A DNA stretch of 64,000 bases from Osedax frankpressi (GCA_964035775.1 OZ038314.1:7817752-7881751); one strand, 5' to 3'; shown: positions 1 through 54,019, counted from the first letter of the stretch. Notes: generated by a model from the letters alone, not told the origin. Program-made: numbers and translations.

Positions 1-901
1 TATATTTAAATATAAAAAATGATGTACAAATCTTGGAAGAAAAATAAAGTTATGACAAATTTAACAATAAAAAATAGACTACAAAATAAAAAAGAGAGTA
101 GTATATACTATATACATTAGTATATACAAAAATAAATTGTTTAAAAGTTAAAAATAAATAATAATATACAAAAGTAAATTAGATTCTTATCTATTAAAAT
201 ACATTAAAATATATTTTTATTTACATATCTGTAGTATTATTTTTTATATTATTTATAGTAGTTATTTGGAAAGTAGATGTGTATTCAGCTTATTGAATTA
301 TATTAAATACGATATTTTATATTTATTAAATAATATATGAGCATATGAATTGATATCTAATAACTTTCCTTAATGCAATGCATTAAGTAAAATTAAACCT
401 AGAAAATTAATATATAAATAACAAAGCAATTTTTAAAAATAAATAATAAAAATATAGCTGAAAAAACAATATTTAATAATATATAATCATAAATACATTA
501 AATGTATTAATTAATTATAATTAATGTAGTTATGTATATATGTGAAATCAATGCATATCTTCCAATAATTTGTGAACTGTATCTGTATTTAAAAATGTAT
601 ATGTATATAATTATTTATAGGAATATCTAATATCATCATGTTAATCATGGGTAGTATTGTAAAATCAGAATTATATATTAATTTATATATATAAGATCAT
701 GTGATTTATATGTAACCCTTTACTTCCCATGGATTTTTCAAAAGTATGTAGTATTTTCCATGCATGCAGATTTTTATATTTTTTATAAATATATACTAAT
801 TTTAAATTGGATTACCAAAAAAAAGTTACAAGTTAACTACAGGAGTGTATACGTAATCATATCTAAGCTTACATTGGCTATTTTGGATAATATTATTATG
901 G

Positions 902-903
<2 letters not shown>

Positions 904-945
<42 letters not shown>
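904..945. repeat. (TA)n microsatellite
   Basis: Uninterrupted TA dinucleotide run of about 42 bp. Confidence 0.95.
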
Positions 946-946
<1 letters not shown>

Positions 947-1057
947 AAAACTCTCGGGTTGTAATATATTACGAGCTTCTATTCAATCTATATCAAAAGT
1001 TTCCACATGTCTCTGATGTAATCATAAATTAAATATTCGTTATAAAATCTTAAATAT

Positions 1058-1090
1058 ATATATATAATATATATGTATATATGTATATAT

Positions 1091-1152
<62 letters not shown>
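1058..1152. repeat. Compound TA/AC/TA microsatellite
   Basis: TA-rich lead, an AC run of about 9 units near 1090-1109, then a long TA run ending at 1152. Confidence 0.95.
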
Positions 1153-1157
<5 letters not shown>

Positions 1158-1580
1158 GTGTTCTAACATTTCGAGAGAAGAATCAAAGTCTAAATTCAGG
1201 TAGATTTGAAAATTACAGATAAAGACCGACCGGAAAGGTGCGTTTCTTCTATTATAAGTTGATAAGAAAAAGGATTCCCGCTACTGTTATTCGGGGGACT
1301 AATACGTGACTCATAAGATATAGAACATTTACTAATAGGGATTATGTCAGTATTCAGTTCGTGGCTCCTATCTTGTATTGGTTTACACTCTGGTTTCTTA
1401 TCCTATTCGCATAGGGTAAAGTTCTGGGTTTGTATAGAAATAACTTCTACTGGACTTACGTTAACATTGTTGCGAGTTGTGTAGCGAGATACACATCTAG
1501 ATGAATGTTGTGTAGACATAATTGTAACTGGTATCTTAAGCAATGTTACACAGTTCATAGTACTATGTATTAATTATAGT
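1153..1580. other. Unassigned lower-AT island
   Basis: This stretch is clearly less AT-rich than its surroundings and directly abuts the TA microsatellite. The longest frame seen is about 46 codons on the plus strand (about 1345-1485) with no recognisable motif. It could be an old dispersed repeat, but no terminal repeats or target duplication are visible. Confidence 0.3.
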
Positions 1581-3203
1581 TCCTTTATTATTAATTAAGC
1601 AACGTTGTCTATTCACATATGTTATGTTAAATTATAAACTATGTTTATTAGGATAATTTGTACACATATACATTTCTTCTTTGATAAATATATTTACCTT
1701 TGAAATTATATATCATGAATAATTATGAATAAAGTTTCAATATAATTTATCTAAAATGCACATGAATATAAAGTATAATCAAATAGTTTTAATACAAGTT
1801 ATATAATCTATATATCTATAATGTACTGAGTTAATTCTTAATTTGTTTTTCTAAATTTAGACTAAATTTAAATGTTATATAAATATATTATTCAAATTTA
1901 CAGTTTTAATATAAATTGATTTTAATATATACTGTTGTTATTATTTTACTATTTGTTTAAAAGTAAAACTTTTTATTTGGATTAAATTATTTACAAAATA
2001 AGTTTATTTGTATATCAACATATATATAAATATATATATTAAATATTGATGTATTCATTAAATATTATTTTCATATATCATTACATATTATTATAGCAAT
2101 ATATATTTATAACGAATTGTACGTGCTATAACTATATATATATAACATATATAAATAAAATACATGTGTAACTATTCTATATTAATTCTACAAAAAGTAG
2201 TATTTAAATGTATGCATATAAATTCTAAATAGATTATGTATCCACTTTAAAATAGAAATTTAAATTATATATATATAAAATTCAAATTTATTATATTTAT
2301 TTATAATTTTAAAATTAATTATTTATATTTCTTTGATTGGCATGTTTATTTATCAACTATTTGACAGATAAGGCATCCCTATAATAATTTATTTTAATAT
2401 GTATAAGTGATAATATATTGAATTGTTATATTATTAGTTAAACATTTAATATCTATAAATTAATTTACTCGTATGTATTTTAATCATATTAAGTAAATTC
2501 TTATTGGTTTGAAATTTTTCAAAATTGATTTATTCTTAAACCAAACTTTAAAATATCTTATTATATGTGTAGGTTCCATTCTGGGACACGACAATATCTA
2601 CAAACTACAGCACGAATGAAATATTTTCAAAAATTACCACCTTGTTATTCACAAATAATATAGAATTAGGTAAATACTATTATATCAGAAGCAAATATGG
2701 CTTATGTCATTTAGATTATTATATAAAATCACTGATCATAAATGTTATCAACAATGAGAGACTTTATAATTCTATGTAATGCAAAACGTTGATAACAAAT
2801 ATGTTTATATTGATATATTATTCCCATATTATAATATAATAACATACTAAAATCTAGATACTGCGAAACAGAAGTATCTATGATCATATTTCTAAATACT
2901 TAATTTTTATATTAAATATATTCCATTTACATTAAATATGTAACGTATTCTTTCATCAAAGTAAACTATATTATATTATTTGACATAAGCAAAACACACC
3001 AATATACACATATACATACACTCTTGCATGCACACACAACACATACACACATATATATTCAATAATGCTCATTCATAAACATATGGTTAGACATGATTAC
3101 ATTAATATTAATATAAATGAATAAATAAATAGTGTAGTGATTATATTATGTAATTTTATTGTAATATAATTTGTTTTAATGTTATTAATTAAATTATGAG
3201 CGA

Positions 3204-3205
3204 AT

Positions 3206-3253
<48 letters not shown>
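3204..3253. repeat. (TA)n microsatellite
   Basis: Slightly interrupted TA run. Confidence 0.9.
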
Positions 3254-3865
3254 TAGTAATATAGGTATAATTAACAACAAGTATTTAATACCTATATATT
3301 TAATACGTATACCTGTATGTTATATTTATATTAGAAACATATAAATAATGGATCAATATATTAGAGTTAGCTACATATTCTAACCTTTAATGGTATAAGA
3401 TTTTCAAATATAAATACGCGATGAGAAAATAAAGAATTATTTATTTTTCAATATGAATATAATAATATTAAACAATAATAGTTAAATGAACAATAATTAA
3501 TTTATTTTGTTTGTTACTATGGTTATTTTGAAAAAATAACATTTATAGGTCATCTATTGAGAATAATAACAATTTAAATATTGTGTAATATATTTTACAA
3601 AATAATTATTGGTATTGTGTTTTAAGTTATTTAAAGTGATTTAATTCATGATAATTAAAAATATGTTGAATATTTGATATTATAGATTTGGATAAGATCC
3701 TCAATCCATTATATATAATATTATTTATTAATTATAGATATTTAATATATTTAATCAATAATAGCTCATTTATTTAACTTTTAGTATACTTTTTAATAAA
3801 TCATTTAAAATTAATATATATTTTAGAACGTTCTAAAATGTACTAATATGTACATAGTATCCACT

Positions 3866-3867
<2 letters not shown>

Positions 3868-3909
<42 letters not shown>
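3868..3909. repeat. (TA)n microsatellite
   Basis: TA run of about 42 bp. Confidence 0.95.
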
Positions 3910-3911
<2 letters not shown>

Positions 3912-5744
3912 AACATACTTTAATAATTTCTGACAGTCATATTGTCCTTTTAAAAAATCATTACTTCCTAACCATAAACACTATAACCTATAGTAAATTA
4001 AAGTAGGACTTATTCGTTTAATCAATTAAAAATAATATAACCTTACTAATAAAACTATTTATTAACTTCGATGTTCACTTCACTTCTAAAATAAAAACTT
4101 TTGAACATCAAAAATGTGTCAATTATCCTATAATATAATCCTTATTAATGTTCAATTGTTGAATCGAATACTTTTACAGATCAGTTTATCTCTACTATAA
4201 ATTTTCCATATAAACCATATATTTACATAATAATTCCAGTATATATAAAATATAATATATAAACTGTTAATATTAAATATTAATATTAATATTAAAGCAT
4301 ACTCTAAATATACATTGGTTATCTTTTTTATAGAATACAATATCAACATTAAACGATATATATTCACATGGAATCAAAACAAAAAATACATATACGTTAT
4401 AATCTAACAGTATAATATATAAATACGTTAAAACTATTTGTTCACAACTGCTTTCACGATAATCTCTACTGAAAATTAAATCACGTTTTGTTCATCAGCT
4501 AGACACTCACATTCCATTTATTTCTCAAAATCTCCGCTCAAGAACGAAATGTGTTCACTACTCATCTTCTTGCCTATAAATATGAATTACGAAATATATT
4601 TAATTACCCAATCATATGAAATTCAATTTAATAAAATGGAAATACGAATTAAATACAGAAATAAATATAATAAATAACTATAACAATTATTATAAAAATA
4701 ACTGGCGCTGAAATGTATTAATTTAATTATATAATATTGCTTTTTTTAAATCTTTCTATTAACTAGAATACGTTCACTACAAATTCTCATTTAACATCAT
4801 TGTATATTTTCCTCAAATTTACAACAAACTGATACCCCTCTACAAATAACCATACCTAGAAAGTATTTTAAATTGGTGAAACTTATAAAAACACATATTT
4901 AAAATATATGGATATCATATAAATGCGATTGAATAATTATTACTACTTTGATTATAATAAAGTATTAAGAAATTATATAAGTAAATGCTGAATATAATCA
5001 ATTAGAATATTTACTAAATATATATAACCTTTGTATTTAGATTATGAAATATATGATTAAAATTAAATTTGATTTAAATATAATAGATACATTTTATTAT
5101 ATTTGATAATAGTAGTTTTAAAACTAGTAATTCTTTGAAAGGTTTTAATCTTAATTTAAATTAATATATATGACTAAGAATATTTGTGATTTTATAGGAA
5201 TAAATTAATTTCTTGATAAAATTACTAAATGAGCTGTTATATTAATAATATAAATAAACAATAAATATTATTCACTATTTATTATACAGTCGATAAATGA
5301 TTTCGCATTAATAATATAAATGAAACAAATACATGTTTTCTCTAATTTTTTAATAAGATAAAATACGTCAAATCAACAAGAATTATATTATACTAATACG
5401 GACGGCATAATACTACTAACACAATACTAATCGATGTAAACAAAACAAATCATTAACGGATGACAATTCAAATCAAAACATATAAGATAAAATTGCAGTT
5501 AATTACCAAACTATTCACTTTGTTCGATTAGTCCTACTTAATAAACCTAATATCCCACAATAATCGTGAACATTTCCTGCTTTATAACTAAGATAAGGAA
5601 TCCGAATATAATTCATTTCTATATTCGATATCAATTAATCGCAAGCGACATTTAATCAATTTCATTTAAAATCTCGAAATACCTCAACGAGAGAAAGAAT
5701 ACATCAGGAGGGCATATCGCGGTACGATAACAATTGAAATTGGC

Positions 5745-6295
5745 ATGGATGCAAAGTGTCACATGTCACAATTTAACACGCGCGCTGTAAGTAGTTGACC
5801 AGCGAGATATCGGCGTTACGAAAATGTTGGTTTTGGTTCTCGACGCTGGTGTGCCTAGTACCTCCGATGTCATTGTAACCTAGGCAACGGAAAAGCGTAA
5901 TTGAAATTAACTTCCATTAATTATAATCTAATTAAACATCGGAAATTGAATGAAATGCAAAAAATAGTAGATATTGAAGTGGATAATAAAATTTAATAAT
6001 CATATTAAATACATGAAATTGCATGGAAAAACTGGAGTGGCTTACTACGAGATTTCAGCATCAAGTACTGAGACAGAGCATGCGTCAGCATGCGTTCGTA
6101 GCTCGAGTGAATTCTGTAGACAACAATTCCTTCGGGATCGGTGGTGAAGAAATCAGCGAGTTCGGATTCAATATGCGCCAGCATTCCCTAGTAGCAGAAG
6201 CATTGGAACAATACTTTATTAATGAAAATTTAAGTCATTCATCTTATCTGGTGAAAATGCCAAATATTGAAATTTGTTACAATTTTAATATTTAA
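5745..6295 (+). CDS. Possible small two-exon gene, unknown function
   Basis: Candidate exons are 5745-5786 (14 codons, ending at a strong donor, gtaagt) and 6059-6295 (acceptor atttcag, stop TAA). Both are phase 0 and join to a 92-residue protein rich in His, Gln and Asn. The second exon has two similar segments, MRQHAFVA and MRQHSLVAEAL. The local sequence is less AT-rich than the flanks and contains CpG, and an AATAAA follows the stop at 6307. I do not recognise the family and see no signal peptide or membrane segment. It ends about 150 bp from the convergent minus-strand gene. The first exon is the weaker call, and the whole could be a chance frame. Confidence 0.38.
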
Positions 6296-6306
6296 TTACT
6301 ATAGAA

Positions 6307-6312
6307 AATAAA
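6307..6312 (+). terminator. Possible polyadenylation signal
   Basis: AATAAA about 12 bases after the stop of the candidate gene ending at 6295. In DNA this AT-rich the motif is common by chance. Confidence 0.3.
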
Positions 6313-6443
6313 TGTTAAATCATGTCAGATTTGGACATATGCTGATTGTGATGATTGTGCATAAATATAATTAGCAGAATCTGCAATAAATAAAAATAAT
6401 AACAATGCAAATTTTGTAATTTAAATCATTTTGTAAAATTGTC

Positions 6444-6577
6444 TCATTTTGTAAAGATACGGACCATTGGCAACTTCCTCTTTTTCAGCAGCGATCGTAT
6501 ATTCCTATCAATGTTGTTGTATCTACTGTTGGCTTCATATTGAAAATCTACGAATGCAGTTCGAGAATGATATATCA
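6444..6577 (-). CDS. Unknown minus-strand gene, last exon
   Basis: Acceptor ttattacag, phase 1 in, 43 codons then TGA. Ends with a basic, helix-like tail followed by LPMVRIFTK. Confidence 0.6.
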
Positions 6578-7827
6578 CTGTAATAAATTGGACGAAAAAT
6601 AACAATCGTAGAAGACATGAGCTATTGATTGTAGGATTAATCTATGAAAACCCATCATCGTCTGTTTGCATATATGGTAGAATTAGATATTCATAACCAT
6701 TGATATGGTAATCAATACACTACTAAAGAAGATTCAATACAGCGAACAGTCGTTCGTTCAGCAGAACATTAAATGAAACTCGTCTACATAAACCTGAGTG
6801 AAATTCTCCGGACTCATTTTCCAATTCGATTTGTTTGAGGAACGAGAGTTGTTCCGCTTCACTGCTTTCAATGAAATTATTCCACGTCTACAATTGAGGA
6901 GTGAATGTATATTATAGGAGACTAAAGAAAGTAGGGTTTATAGTGGGTATTGTGACGCTTTGATGAGCATCTACATTTCATGTCTATTATAGATACAATA
7001 TCTTTATACCCTCTATACTCCCTTCTAACCCTCAATACCCTCTATACTCCCTTCTAACCCTCAATACCCTCTATACTCACTATAATCATATGACATTTAT
7101 GCGATTATAAATAATAATATCATATATACGTTACTATCGTACTCGTGGCAAATACCTGCATTTTATCGGCGTCTTCGTGAAGTTCGCTAATCGGCGACGT
7201 ACTCGGCTCAATTAGCAAATCCTCGGCGATCTCGCCGTCTTCTCCCATATCGTCGCTATCGACGAGCGCCAAGAGATTGGCGACTACGGTATAGTGGTTA
7301 CTGGTTATAATAAATGTTATCGAAGCCGACTTCTATATAAATAACGGATAAAGGATACATGTGTATTTGCATAGATACTTTCAGAACTTAAATAATTGTT
7401 CTCGGAATTTCTTATACGCAGTACATTTTCACCTTTAAAATATATTATAAAGAATTTCTATCAATAGTTATGGTTATAAAGCAAAACGTTATTTAGTATG
7501 TATTCATATATTAATCATTTACGATAATCACTGATATAAAGATATAAATTGTCTTATGTATAAATAGTAATCGTAAATATAATTTAAAAAAAATAATATT
7601 TAAGATTTATATGTCTCTATATTTGTCAGCAATTGAACAACGTCCACACATTCGCGAGTATGACACCAACGATTATTTTGTCTGCGAATGCGACGAACAC
7701 CTTGCCGACTTCTCACGGACTTGCGTTTGTTGGCATCCTGTTTGCGTGGCGCAATTCGTCGGGGTTCCGACTTCTCGGATTCGCCGGCGTTTTCGTCCGC
7801 TATATCTCCGATTAGCAAAGTATTCAT
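6444..7827 (-). CDS. Unrecognised four-exon gene, 177 aa
   Basis: Minus-strand exons are 7827-7667, 7300-7156, 6887-6794 and 6577-6444 (stop TGA). Phases match at each junction (2, 0, 1) and the total is 534 nt. The predicted protein starts MNTLLIGDIADENAGESEK, then has a very basic tract (about residues 30-53, rich in Arg and Lys), an acidic middle (about 67-100, Asp/Glu-rich, including SDDMGEDGEIAEDLL), and a C-terminal part with the basic helix-like segment NIRSLLKKRKLP near the end. No signal peptide or membrane span is visible. The charge pattern suggests a nuclear, partly disordered protein, which is inference only. I do not recognise the family. The last three exons are well supported by splice sites and codon content; the first exon's donor and the start ATG are less sure, and more 5' exons may exist. 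It converges on the candidate gene ending at 6295. Confidence 0.55.
6794..6887 (-). CDS. Unknown minus-strand gene, exon 3
   Basis: Acceptor aattgtag and donor CACTCAG|gtttat. 31 codons starting TWNNFIESSEAEQ. Phase 0 in, phase 1 out, matching both neighbours. Confidence 0.6.
6998..7080. repeat. Short 36-bp tandem repeat
   Basis: Two to three C/T-rich copies built on the core taccctctatactccc, inside the intron between exons 2 and 3 of the minus-strand gene. Confidence 0.8.
7156..7300 (-). CDS. Unknown minus-strand gene, exon 2
   Basis: Acceptor ataaccag and donor ATGCAG|gtattt. Encodes 48 codons of an acidic segment ending HEDADKMQ. Phase 2 in, phase 0 out. GC-rich and CpG-rich compared with the flanks. 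Confidence 0.6.
7667..7827 (-). CDS. Unknown minus-strand gene, exon 1 (tentative)
   Basis: Reads from an ATG at 7827 to a weak donor (TG|gtgtca). It encodes a Glu/Lys then Arg-rich segment. The ATG may be internal to a longer exon, since a possible acceptor (ggtgcag) lies 6 bases upstream of it. A second minus-strand frame is also open over this stretch, so the frame choice rests on phase agreement with the next exon. Confidence 0.4.
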
Positions 7828-8184
7828 GCGAGTCTGCACCGACCTTGGGGCAAGCGATTGATAAAGGTTCCGCCTTACACCCGAACCGGAATAATAAGAA
7901 TAACTTTATACTCGCAAGTAAACCGAGTATCAATAAATAATCGTTTACTGAATTATAATCAACTCGAATGAATACGTTAGTTTTACAAATAAGTATCAAA
8001 TAAGTATCACATACTTTATAATTTGTAACTATATATTGAGTTCATATAATGATACTGATACATTGTCAATATTATCATAATAATTCATATTTGTATATGA
8101 TCTATTTTGAATGTGGATAACATTAAATATGCATTACATTTTATAAAAAGCAATACAAATATACTGTATTTTATGAATTGAAGC

Positions 8185-8186
<2 letters not shown>

Positions 8187-8219
<33 letters not shown>
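8187..8219. repeat. (TA)n microsatellite
   Basis: TA run of about 33 bp. Confidence 0.95.
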
Positions 8220-8221
<2 letters not shown>

Positions 8222-8654
8222 CTAGTGTGCAATATATACACTGTTCCAAGCGGGTGGTGGGTGTTGCATGGGGCCATGGACCTAGGACCTAGAGCCTAGG
8301 ACCTGGAGCCATAGAGTCTAAGCCGTAGTAGTACTTAGTCAGTCTAATGAACAATCGACTATTGATGTAGAATGATGTAAACAACACATTGGTCTATTGC
8401 ATACAATACAATACAATACACAAAGTATTGTATGCATTATTTACGATTTATGTGTATTTAGTTTACGATGCATATGATCAAGAAAGTTACTAATATACAA
8501 TGCTTTCTAAATGTAATGAAAGTGATTACGTAATGAAAGTGTATTCTAAAGTATATAAACATATTATTATTGACACAATCAATGAGGTCAATCATAAGTT
8601 CGTCTAATCTGAGTATTTCGTCCATTCATGTATACTAAATGTTGTAAACTGTAC

Positions 8655-8678
8655 ACTGTACACTGTACAGTGTACAGT
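8655..8678. other. 24-bp perfect palindrome
   Basis: Inverted repeat without a spacer, centred between 8666 and 8667, built from the words ACTGTACA and TGTACAGT, inside a short run of gtacact repeats. Confidence 0.8.
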
Positions 8679-8721
8679 ATGCAGTGTGAAATGTGCAGTT
8701 GGTGATTTACATATAACACTC

Positions 8722-8814
8722 ATGCGAATGACCGCATATAATTATGATGGTCTAATCATTTCTGAGATGTTCGCGGAGGAATTGCATCCGGAGGTCCAAG
8801 ATAACAACCAATAG
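8722..8814 (+). other. Exon-like open frame, 30 codons
   Basis: Starts ATG and includes SEMFAEELHPEVQDNNQ before a TAG. More GC-rich than its flanks. It may be a real exon (possible donor GGAG|gtccaa), a very small gene or chance. No family recognised. Confidence 0.2.
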
Positions 8815-9229
8815 TTGTCAACCATTGACCTGAACTCATTAAGAATCACATTGAACTATTAGAGTTCAGTAACGGACAATGGTTCAGTGTCTTTATATTT
8901 CTCCATAATTCTTTTGGTAGGTTTCATCCATCAATTAATACAATAATTACTGGCAGATTTTAAACAAGTGATGAACATATTAATAGTACTTCAATTTAGA
9001 TACCACCACAGTTGAACTATTATACATGTAGTAACTAAAGTAATAATAACGTGACTATATATTTCCATTTAGTGATATTATTGATCTTATACTAATAAAT
9101 TGGGTTTATCATGATACAATTGTATATTTAGGATTATACTTTCATAACACACATTATTTAGAGAACATTGTATATTAAAAAACTTGAGTTGATGTTTTCT
9201 TGATGATATATGATCGTATACAATATATA

Positions 9230-9365
9230 TAGTGTAACTGTGTAAGATGTATATAATGTAAAAGATATATAGTGTAAAACATATATAGGGTAAAACGTAT
9301 ATATATATATAGAATAAAACATATATATGTAAAACGTACATAGTGTAAAACATATATTTTGTAAA
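9230..9365. repeat. Degenerate tandem repeat near tgtaaaacatatat
   Basis: Imperfect repeats of about 16-21 bp. The overlapping minus-strand frames here are only low-complexity Tyr/Ile/Phe. Confidence 0.75.
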
Positions 9366-9436
9366 TAATGCTTATTATGTATGTGCACATGAATATAGTA
9401 ATTACTTTAGATCATTAGATAAACATTCAACAACAG

Positions 9437-9514
9437 ACTGACCACGTACAGTTGCTACAGATGTTATCCGTATTGCAGACATCCTATGAAGCAATTGTCG
9501 GTGTTGTGAAGTAG
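9437..9514 (+). other. Exon-like open frame, 25 codons
   Basis: Follows a possible acceptor (ttcaacaacag) and reads TDHVQLLQMLSVLQTS and on to VGVVK before TAG, a helix-like stretch in otherwise AT-rich DNA. It would be phase-compatible with the island at 8722. The opposite strand is also open, so this is weak. Confidence 0.2.
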
Positions 9515-10276
9515 CGACAACAATTGCACTAATTATAAATTTATAATATATTTATACATAACCATTTTTAGATTTATAATGTACACACTATTACACGAGA
9601 ATAGTACAAATAAACATGTACTATATTATCTGTAGAATTGTATTATATAATTATTGTATTAAATTTCTGTATATATTATATAATGAGTAATACCAGTATA
9701 TAATAGTATATAAATATAAGATTAAAATCATATAAATATATAATCTTGTATATTATATTCCCTTATAATAATATATTTTTAGAGTAATTATTGATATTAA
9801 ATACATTAAAATACAATTATATATGTGATTATTTATTTCCTATAGGTAACAGCTATATATGTTATATTAGCATTACATGCTATATTTATAATAAGATATA
9901 AACTATACTATATTTGTATCATTAATGTATTAATGTATCAGAAAAAAATTATTATAAATAGTTTAAAATAAGATAATTCTCCCATTAATAGGAATTTCAT
10001 AATGTTCTATTCAAAAACAATCAACATTGTGTTCAAAATACGTAATATATGAAATATGTACACAATCAATATATTATATATGCAATACGTATTAATATAC
10101 TAAATATAATATAATATAATATAATATACTTAATATACTTAATATGTATTAATCGCATACTTAATATACATGATAGTTAAATATATTATTGAACATGTTT
10201 TTCATATATTATAATATTCGCAATAGTATTGCGAATATACAATACTATGAATGCGAATATACAATACTATTATTTA

Positions 10277-10386
10277 TATTGTTTGAGATTGACGATGTCC
10301 ACTATACAAGTACATATTTAGATGAACCCTATAAACGGCTCTATATGGCAGAGTGCAAAGATATTACGTCGCCAAGAGAGATATAG
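10277..10386 (+). other. Exon-like open frame
   Basis: Includes YLDEPYKRLYMAECKDI before TAG, with better codon-like composition than its flanks. A possible acceptor (actatacaag) lies inside it. Unrecognised; it could be a terminal exon of an unseen gene. Confidence 0.22.
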
Positions 10387-12316
10387 ATATATTTATGCTG
10401 CTTAAAATAAATAACTACCATATTACCTATAATTTTATAATAAATTAAACTTAATTCTATTGAGTTAATATATTATAAATGATTAATTATATATATTTAA
10501 TAATAACTCGATTTCATTAACACTTGATATCTCTTGACAAATAGAGTTTCCTAGTAAAGTCATAGTTTGAAATATATTCATATAAAAATATAAAATTGTA
10601 TACTATTTTTACGCTTATTTATTTTCACATGTTTACCCTATATTATGCACTACTTATATCCATTTATATCCATATATTTTTATTACTGTGAATAACTCAT
10701 ACTTAAATTTTTTAATTTAGTGTTCGATTTATGTTTGTACTTTTAATTTTTTAGATTAATTTTTGATGATAAAAGTATTCTAATATTTTGTGTTAATTCA
10801 TTTATATCAACAACATTAGAATATTTAAAAAATTTTATATAAAATATAACATATATATTTTTTATACTATGATTATACTAGGGATATATAGTATTACCTT
10901 TATTATTTTTTACATATAGTTTATATAAATAGGTAATACTAATTTCAATATTCGAATATCCTTCTTTATAAGAGTAATCCATTAAAATAATCTTCGTATA
11001 CCAATAATAGATTGATCAAGCTATTACATAACTATATTTATTATGATAATCATAATTAAAATACTATATATTTATAAATATATTATAATTAGTAAGCTAT
11101 TCATAATAATTGATAAATGTATAAGTGTTGTTATAATTCTTTAATTATTTAATACTACTAATAATAATACTTTAATATTTATAATAAGTTATAATGTTTT
11201 TATAAAAGTTATACTTTTATTTTGCTCTAATTTTATTGTATATACTTTATTCATATATATTGAAATCCATTTATATATATATATATAGTTTTATGCAATC
11301 TATATTAAGAGTCTATATATATGAAAATTATTCTATCCTCTACAGAATTGTGTGGATTATTATTATTGAAACAATTTATTTGCTTGGGATACCAATCTTT
11401 GAATAGCAATTAGTTTTAATATTATTTTTAAGGCTAACTGCAATTTGTATGCTATATATTAATTTCAATTTAGTAAAGTTTTTATTACTGCAAGTATTTG
11501 ATGATAAATTTAGATTTATTATTATAAAACTCTATCATTTATTCTTAGACAGTTTTTTAATTCAAGCTAAGCTCCAATATATAAAAAAGGGGAATCTTGA
11601 ATGAAGATTCTTTGCATTAGACTGTATTTCATTGCCAGGTCATATATATCATGCTTGAAAAGTAAATAAATTATACATATCTTCTATAGAATATAAATAT
11701 TTTGGAAGAAAATATAGTCTCAAAGAAATTTATATTAGATCGTAGTTATCTAATTTAAATAATTGTCATTAATAAGTTGTTGTATACTAGTTGTTTCAAT
11801 AAACACTGAATTGAAATAGGATATTTTATGTATAATATAATACTTAAAATGAAGTTTTATTAGTAATTATCGTATTAAATACATTTGTTCATATATGATA
11901 AATTCTATAAATATATATATATTAATAATGTCAGTGATTTAGTATTCATTTTAATTTAAAATAAAAAACAATTGAAAAATTTTAATTAATAACGGTGTCA
12001 TATTAGTTCATCCAAATTTAACTATTAATTATTGTTTCCTAGATAATGCTATTAATATATGGTTTATAATATAAAATATATAAAAAAAAAGTTATAGTTA
12101 TTTCTACAATTATTTATTATTTTCTATAAAATGTTTAATTTGTGCATATTTCCAAAAATTTTTCTACCCACATTTCCAAATATGACATTTACCTATGGAA
12201 ATATCTATTTATAAAGAATATTTTAATATTTGTATTATTATTTTATATAGATAATGAACTACATCCCACGCAGTTATTGAATTCATATTCTGCTGAGTCG
12301 GAGGCGTCGTCTAGGC

Positions 12317-53371
<41,055 letters not shown>

Positions 53372-54013
53372 CCGCCAGGCGGAGTCCGACGTAAGACGTA
53401 AGATTAGGTCGGAGGTCGTGAACCTTTTTTTACCGTAATTGAGATTCTCCCGGATATCCTCATTCTCTCGATAAGGATATTATGACTTTTCCCAAATAGG
53501 ATATTTTATTCAATATAAATACAATCGGTTATAATATAAATGCATTATTGTCTATAGGCATTGTTATAAATTTATCATATTATAACCTTTTAATGACTAG
53601 CCACAGATATGTGATATAATGACTGATACAATGACTGATATAATTATTTAAAGGGTAATTTCTGTACAAGAGAATTATTGATATAATTAGACAAATTATA
53701 AGACACTATAAGACAAATTATTGCTATAATAATTATCCGACAATATTGACAATTGATATTATTATTATTGATACAATGATATTTTATTCTTTAAATTATT
53801 ATATAGAATAAGTATTATGGCTTATTGGTTTTATTATTTTTAGATCAAAAATATTTATCTCAATTATATTATTATATAAAACTATTTATATATTTTATGA
53901 ATATTTCAACTATTTTTAATATATTTTGTGTATTTTATAAAATCTTCATTCATTATTGATCTATATTTATTCTCAAGAATATAAATATTAAATATATATT
54001 AAATATAAATATT

Positions 54014-54019
54014 AATAAA
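54014..54019 (+). terminator. Possible ABCC10 polyadenylation signal
   Basis: AATAAA about 640 bases after the stop, before the convergent LHFPL gene. AT-rich context makes chance likely. Confidence 0.2.

Larger units (their letters stand above)
1..5740. other. AT-rich intergenic DNA
   Basis: No coding exon can be supported here. The sequence is very AT-rich, and open frames such as those near 760-948 and 4152-4367 are low-complexity Ile/Tyr/Asn strings. It holds several TA/CA microsatellites, listed separately, and one less AT-rich island at about 1153-1580 that I cannot assign. Confidence 0.75.
7830..12316. other. AT-rich intergenic DNA with weak exon-like islands
   Basis: Mostly AT-rich and without recognisable genes. 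Three short plus-strand stretches (8722-8814, 9437-9514 and about 10277-10386) have coding-like composition and are listed separately. A 24-bp palindrome lies at 8655-8678. Confidence 0.6.

Noticed and set aside
760-948. 62-codon plus-strand frame
   Set aside because: Ends in a TA microsatellite and has no coding character.
1153-1580. Possible solo LTR
   Set aside because: No matching terminal repeats, target duplication or recognisable element part could be seen.
7673-7999. Alternative 108-codon minus-strand frame
   Set aside because: It overlaps the exon 1 frame of the unknown gene but does not join exon 2 in phase.
9087-9390. Three overlapping minus-strand frames
   Set aside because: Low-complexity Tyr/Ile/Phe translations of a degenerate AT-rich repeat.
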